A DNA stretch of 9,583 nucleotides from Woeseia sp964560775 (GTDB lineage: Bacteria > Pseudomonadota > Gammaproteobacteria > Steroidobacterales > Woeseiaceae), in the NCBI GenBank assembly GCA_964560775.1, contig CAZLNH010000049.1:1-9583 (forward strand), in the 5' to 3' direction. The position numbers and the translations under genes are program-made. The notes beneath the pieces were generated by a model. It saw only the letters and a list, made by a program, of their open reading frames with translations, did no database searches and was not told the origin of the DNA. Shown here piece after piece: positions 5,954 to 9,583 of the stretch; the stretch's first letter is position 1; every line of letters starts with the position of its first letter.

Positions 5954-7111
5954 ATGCGATTCCAGAGCAAGCAGATTCATGCCGGCGTCACACCCGATCC
6001 AACGACCGGCGCGATACTGACACCGATTTACCAGTCCACGACATTCGTGCAGGATTCGGTCGACAGTTACCTTGCGAAAGGCTATTCGTATTCGCGCAGC
6101 GGCAATCCCACTGTGCGCGCGCTCGAAAAAAAGCTTACGGAACTCGAGGGCGGCGCGGACTGCACCTGTTTTACGACCGGAATGTCAGCCGTCCACGGCA
6201 CGATGCTGGCGTTTCTCAATGCCGGGGACCACGCGATCATTTCCGATGTCGCATACGGCGGCACCTACCGGCTGTGTACCAAGGTTCTCAATCGCTTTGG
6301 TATCGAGTTTACGTTCGCTGACACCTCGAAGCCGGATGTTGTCCGATCCGCGGTACGCCAGAACACCCGGCTGTTCCTGACCGAAACGCCGGCAAATCCG
6401 ACGATGAAACTGTCCGATATCGCTGCAATTTCGGAGATTTCCCAAAAGGCCGGGGCTGTGCATGTTGTCGATAACACTTTCCTGACACCCTATTACCAGC
6501 GCGCGCTCGATCTTGGCGCCGACCTGTCACTGCACAGCACGACCAAATATTTCGATGGCCACAACGCGACGGTTGGCGGCGCGGTCATCGCGAGAACGGC
6601 AGAGCTTGACGAAAAACTGCGTTTTATCCAGAACAGCACAGGCTCGATTATGTCGCCGCAAGTAGCCTGGCTGACGATGCAGGGCTGCAAGACACTGTCC
6701 GTGCGCATGGATCAGCAGTCGGCGAACGCAATGGCAATTGCACGCTTTCTTGAAGGGCATGCCAAGGTCAACCAGGTTGCCTATCCAGGGCTCGAGTCAT
6801 TCCCGCAGCATGATCTCGCGAAAAGGCAGGCAACCGGTTTCGGCGCCATGATGTGGTTCGAAGTCAAGGGCGGCCTGAAGGCCGGCAAGCAGCTGATGGA
6901 CTCGATCGAACTATGGACGCTTGCTGAAAACCTCGGTTCGGTCGAATCCCTGATAACGCATCCGGTGACGATGACGCATGCGGCAGTCGAGAAGGCAGAG
7001 CGGGATCGCGTCGGCATCATCGACGGTTTGGTGCGCCTCTCGGTAGGTCTCGAAGACGGCGACGACCTGATTGAGGCACTCGACAACGCACTGGCCGCCA
7101 TCGATGTCTGA
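5954..7111 (+). CDS. Cystathionine gamma-synthase/gamma-lyase family PLP enzyme
   Basis: The 385-residue cytoplasmic enzyme belongs to the Cys/Met-metabolism gamma-family of fold-type I PLP enzymes, which act on O-acylhomoserine or cystathionine. It is almost the length of E. coli MetB (386) and keeps its numbering for most of the protein: Tyr46 and Arg48 in YSRSGNPT (phosphate of the partner subunit), Tyr101 and Arg106 in YGGTYR (ring stacking and carboxylate), Asp173 in VVDNTF, PLP lysine Lys198 in STTKY, and Arg361. The end, VTMTHAAV to RLSVGLEDGDDL, is typical of gamma-synthases and gamma-lyases. E. coli Asp45 and Arg49 are replaced here by Ser45 and Ser49; YSRSGNPT is the form I recall from gamma-lyases. 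The methionine gamma-lyase cysteine after the stacking Tyr is absent. The subclass therefore stays open between gamma-synthase and gamma-lyase, so no symbol is given. It is divergent from the DUF4139 gene and convergent with the MFS gene, 20 bases away. Confidence 0.92.
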   Translation: MRFQSKQIHAGVTPDPTTGAILTPIYQSTTFVQDSVDSYLAKGYSYSRSGNPTVRALEKKLTELEGGADCTCFTTGMSAVHGTMLAFLNAGDHAIISDVAYGGTYRLCTKVLNRFGIEFTFADTSKPDVVRSAVRQNTRLFLTETPANPTMKLSDIAAISEISQKAGAVHVVDNTFLTPYYQRALDLGADLSLHSTTKYFDGHNATVGGAVIARTAELDEKLRFIQNSTGSIMSPQVAWLTMQGCKTLSVRMDQQSANAMAIARFLEGHAKVNQVAYPGLESFPQHDLAKRQATGFGAMMWFEVKGGLKAGKQLMDSIELWTLAENLGSVESLITHPVTMTHAAVEKAERDRVGIIDGLVRLSVGLEDGDDLIEALDNALAAIDV

Positions 7112-7131
7112 TCGGGTGGCTAACAGCGGGA

Positions 7132-8385
7132 TCAGGGTATCTCCCGTTGGTGCAACTCCTCGGATTCTTCTTCATAGACCTGTGATGTCGTATGAGCGGC
7201 GAGGACTGATTCATTGTAATCGACGTGCATTTCGGCGGGGGCGCTGTGCCGCCGAGTAACGCGGAAACCAATGTATGCCGCGATCAGGAAATGGACGACG
7301 CCGGTGTAGATGAACAGCCCAACAAAGCCGACCTCTGTCATCAGCATCGACGCGAGCAACGGCCCGGCAATTGCGCCAATTCCGAACAACATCAACAGTC
7401 CGCTCGATACCATGACGTACTCTCCGGGCTCGGCAAAATCGTTGGCATTGGCTACAGCGATTGAATACTGCGGAAAGGCGAACGCGCCCCACGCCGCGCC
7501 GAGCGCGAGTACCGTGACAAACGACAGCGACTCTGCGAACGCGACGATAAGGAAAGCCGCGATACTGCTGCCGAGCGTGCATCCGATAAGAACGCCCCGC
7601 CGACCGATTCGGTCCGACAGGTGGCCAACCGGCCACTGACACAACGCGCCGCCCAGCACCGCGGCGCTCATGAACCACGCGGCCAGCGACAGGTTGCCGG
7701 TAACGCCGACTGTAAAGTACGGTCCCAGTGCCCAGAACGCGCCATTAGCGAGTCCGGTACCGAGACTGGCAATTGTTCCGGCGGGTGAAATATAGAACAA
7801 CCGGCGCAGGTCGACGTCGACGCGGTGTGGCTGTTCCGGCAACGGTGCCGTGGTCAGCGTAACCGGCACCACGGCAACCGATACGAGCACCGCCGCTACG
7901 GCGAACAGGTACAGGCTGCCCGGGTCTTCTATCAGCAACAGCATCTGCCCGAGCGCGAGTACCGACATCGAGATCACGACGTACGCGGAAAAAACCGTAC
8001 TGCGGTTCTCATTGGTCGATAGCTCGTTCAGCCAGCTTTCGATGACCACGTACAAGACGGCGAAGCAAAAACCGGTCAGGAATCTGAACCCGCTCCAGAC
8101 CATCGGTTCGACGATCATGCCGTGCAGGAGCGGGACGGCAGAAGCGAGTCCAGCCATCGCGGCAAACACCCGGACATGCCCGACACGCGAAACCAGTTCC
8201 CCACCCTTCAGGCATCCGAGGGTAAAACCGAGATAGTAGGTTCCGCCAATGAAACCAATCGATAACGCCGAGAAGTTCTCAAGCGATGCACGCACGGGCA
8301 GCAGCGTGCCCTGCAAGCCCTGGCCGGTCAGCAACAGGGCCACACCGAACAGCAGCGCGGTAACAGGTATCAGCGCATTCTTCAC
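7132..8385 (-). CDS. YcaD-type major facilitator superfamily transporter
   Basis: The 417-residue product is an inner-membrane permease with about 12 hydrophobic segments in two halves, split by a polar loop about 180-198 (PLPEQPHRVDVDLRR). The YVVIESWLNELSTNENRSTVFSAY stretch (about 112-135) is the mark of the YcaD subgroup (once UPF0226). An MFS motif A, GHLSDRIGRRG, lies at 254-264 in the second half; the equivalent in the first half is GGELVSRVGHVRV. The last 35-40 residues form a hydrophilic acidic tail (YEEESEELHQREIP). Substrate unknown: the subgroup is usually listed as drug or metabolite efflux without firm evidence. The start is a GTG at 8385, supported by AGGAA eight bases upstream; the nearest upstream ATG is out of frame. 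It is 84 bases downstream of ctaA on the same strand and may be co-transcribed with it. Confidence 0.93.
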   Translation of the reverse strand: MKNALIPVTALLFGVALLLTGQGLQGTLLPVRASLENFSALSIGFIGGTYYLGFTLGCLKGGELVSRVGHVRVFAAMAGLASAVPLLHGMIVEPMVWSGFRFLTGFCFAVLYVVIESWLNELSTNENRSTVFSAYVVISMSVLALGQMLLLIEDPGSLYLFAVAAVLVSVAVVPVTLTTAPLPEQPHRVDVDLRRLFYISPAGTIASLGTGLANGAFWALGPYFTVGVTGNLSLAAWFMSAAVLGGALCQWPVGHLSDRIGRRGVLIGCTLGSSIAAFLIVAFAESLSFVTVLALGAAWGAFAFPQYSIAVANANDFAEPGEYVMVSSGLLMLFGIGAIAGPLLASMLMTEVGFVGLFIYTGVVHFLIAAYIGFRVTRRHSAPAEMHVDYNESVLAAHTTSQVYEEESEELHQREIP

Positions 8386-8393
8386 GTTTGGTG

Positions 8394-8398
8394 TTCCT
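8394..8398 (-). promoter_or_regulatory. Ribosome binding site supporting a GTG start of the MFS gene
   Basis: On the - strand AGGAA precedes the GTG at 8385-8383 by eight bases. No in-frame ATG stands at a better distance, so the GTG is accepted. Confidence 0.6.
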
Positions 8399-8421
8399 GC
8401 ATGGAATTAATCGATGTATAA

Positions 8422-8447
8422 ACGGGCATCATTTTGGCTGTGCCCGT
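8422..8447 (-). terminator. Possible weak terminator or hairpin between ctaA and the MFS gene
   Basis: ACGGGCA (8422-8428) and TGCCCGT (8441-8447) form a perfect 7-base GC-rich stem with a 12-base loop. Read on the - strand it is followed by TTATACAT, an interrupted T-stretch. The long loop and broken tract make a strong intrinsic terminator doubtful; partial readthrough into the MFS gene or an mRNA-protecting hairpin are alternatives. Confidence 0.35.
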
Positions 8448-8469
8448 GGCGTTTGCGAAGCGTCGTCTG

Positions 8470-9504
8470 TCAGACGCGCCGCAGCCCGTGGCAAAGATAA
8501 AGAGCGATTGTAAAGAGCAGCATCGCGACGGCCTGGTGCGCGGCGCCAAGCACAATCGGCACCATCATCAACAATGTCGAAATCCCTAGCACAACCTGCA
8601 ATGCGGCCGTGTGCAGCAGTGCATTTGCCGCCCGGCCCAGGCGGCGCGGCAGGTCCGCACGGCGTATTTGCCACCACCAGCCGACGATGACCGCGAAGGT
8701 CGTCAGGCCCAGTACGCGATGATCAAACTGTACCGTCGCGATGTTATCGAAGAAGTTGCGCCACAGCGGCGTCAGCGAAAAAAGTCCGGGCGGAATCCAG
8801 TGCTCGCCCATCATCGGGAAGGTATTGTACAGCTTCCCGGCCTTGAGTCCGGCGACCAGGCCGCCGGCCGCAATTGTCAATGAAATCAACACTGTCACGG
8901 CGACCGTCTTGCCGAACGCGGCATGGCGCTTGCTGCCGTTTACCACCGGGTAAAGCAGGGACAACGCGACCCAGAACATGAAACCGTAAATCAGGAATGC
9001 CGCACCGAGGTGGGCCGTCAGCCGGTACTGGCTGACCGCCGGATTGTCGACCAGGCCACTCTTGACCATGTACCAGCCCAGCACACCCTGCAGGCCGCCG
9101 AGAACAAACATCAATGCGTACTTTGGCCACTCGCGTCGCGCGATATCGCCGCGCCAGAGGAAATACAGGAACGGCACGAAGAAGACGATGCCGATCAGGC
9201 GCCCAAGCATGCGATGCAGGTACTCAAGCCAGAAGATGCCCTTGAAGTCGTCGACGTTCATGTGCGCATTGACTTTCTGGAACTGAGGCGTTGTCCGATA
9301 TTGTTCAAACGCCTGCTGCCAGTCATCGGCCGTCAATGGCGGCAGCAGGCCGGTAACCGGTCGCCAGTCCACCATCGACAGGCCCGACCCGGTCAGGCGA
9401 GTAACGCCACCCAGCACAACCATTGCAAAAACGAGCGCACAACACAGCAGCAACCATCGGGCAACGCGGCGGTTACGGTCGGGCAGGGGATGCGCTTCGG
9501 TCAT
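8470..9504 (-). CDS. ctaA: Heme A synthase, COX15/CtaA family
   Basis: The 344-residue inner-membrane protein oxidises the C8 methyl of heme O to the formyl group of heme A, the cofactor of aa3/caa3 cytochrome oxidases. About eight membrane helices are seen. The four heme-ligand histidines stand in their usual settings: EYLHRMLGR (His97), RLTAHLGAA (His165), FDHRVLG (His262) and GAAHQAVA (His323). The opening GGVTRLTGSGLSMVDWRPVTG and the long first periplasmic loop (about 45-90) are of the mitochondrial/alphaproteobacterial Cox15 kind. The loops contain no cysteine pair like that of the Bacillus enzyme. The ATG at 9504 has no good Shine-Dalgarno, and the frame stays open without a stop to the window edge (26 more codons), so a start further upstream is not excluded; the protein N-terminus nonetheless looks complete. 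Oxidase subunit and assembly genes probably lie beyond the right edge. Confidence 0.95.
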   Translation of the reverse strand: MTEAHPLPDRNRRVARWLLLCCALVFAMVVLGGVTRLTGSGLSMVDWRPVTGLLPPLTADDWQQAFEQYRTTPQFQKVNAHMNVDDFKGIFWLEYLHRMLGRLIGIVFFVPFLYFLWRGDIARREWPKYALMFVLGGLQGVLGWYMVKSGLVDNPAVSQYRLTAHLGAAFLIYGFMFWVALSLLYPVVNGSKRHAAFGKTVAVTVLISLTIAAGGLVAGLKAGKLYNTFPMMGEHWIPPGLFSLTPLWRNFFDNIATVQFDHRVLGLTTFAVIVGWWWQIRRADLPRRLGRAANALLHTAALQVVLGISTLLMMVPIVLGAAHQAVAMLLFTIALYLCHGLRRV

Positions 9505-9517
9505 GGTGTGCGATTCG

Positions 9518-9545
9518 GTTATAGTGGCGCGGCCAAAGCCGGCAA
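9518..9545 (-). promoter_or_regulatory. Promoter-like pair just upstream of ctaA
   Basis: On the - strand TTGCCG (9545-9540) and TATAAC (9523-9518) are 16 bases apart and match the sigma70 boxes at 4 and 5 of 6 positions. Transcription would begin only about 7 bases before the ATG, giving an almost leaderless message, which would agree with the missing ribosome binding site. It may instead be chance sequence inside an operon. Confidence 0.3.
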
Positions 9546-9583
9546 TGGTATCAGGCTTGTCCGGATGCCGGTATGGTCCGCGA

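Noticed and set aside
7127..7146. Hairpin CGGGA/TCCCG as a bidirectional terminator between the PLP enzyme and MFS genes
   Set aside because: Only five base pairs with a 10-base loop, no T-tract, and it overlaps the MFS stop codon region.

Overview
This is a gene-dense bacterial chromosome segment with moderately high GC. It encodes a malate synthase G and a cystathionine gamma-synthase-like enzyme that both resemble the E. coli proteins, plus a Cox15-type heme A synthase that implies an aa3/caa3-family cytochrome oxidase. Together these suggest an aerobic member of Pseudomonadota, more likely an environmental gammaproteobacterium than an enteric. That placement is inference from protein resemblance; there is no rRNA or marker gene to confirm it.

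Layout. The left edge holds the 3' end of a serine beta-lactamase-fold hydrolase (to 531, catalytic Ser-Lys off-window). A 294-base gap with no convincing gene follows. Next, on the + strand, are a GNAT acetyltransferase that closely resembles the aminoglycoside 3-N-acetyltransferase AAC(3)-I family (826-1302), a small VOC-fold protein (1465-1824) and malate synthase G, glcB (1913-4096). A secreted DUF4140/DUF4139 (MuiA-like) protein lies convergent to glcB on the - strand (4107-5732). Divergent from it is a gamma-family PLP enzyme of transsulfuration (5954-7111). That gene converges on a YcaD-type MFS transporter (7132-8385, -), which lies downstream of ctaA/COX15 heme A synthase (8470-9504, -) on the same strand.

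The genes do not form one pathway. They look like a series of one- and two-gene units: central carbon metabolism (glcB), sulfur amino acid metabolism, respiratory-chain assembly (ctaA, whose partners are probably beyond the right edge), transport, and an accessory left end (hydrolase, acetyltransferase, VOC protein). The junctions carry some structure: a dyad plus a perfect -10 hexamer before the VOC gene, a promoter-like pair overlapping the VOC stop codon and a hairpin before glcB, and a tandem 9-base repeat before the DUF4139 gene. I found no CRISPR array, tRNA, rRNA, insertion sequence, integron attC site or phage gene. I see no evidence for a new multi-gene system. The points most worth following are the AAC(3)-I-like gene outside any visible mobile context, the TonB-receptor-like EEVVVTG motif inside the DUF4139 protein, and the substrate ambiguity of the PLP enzyme.
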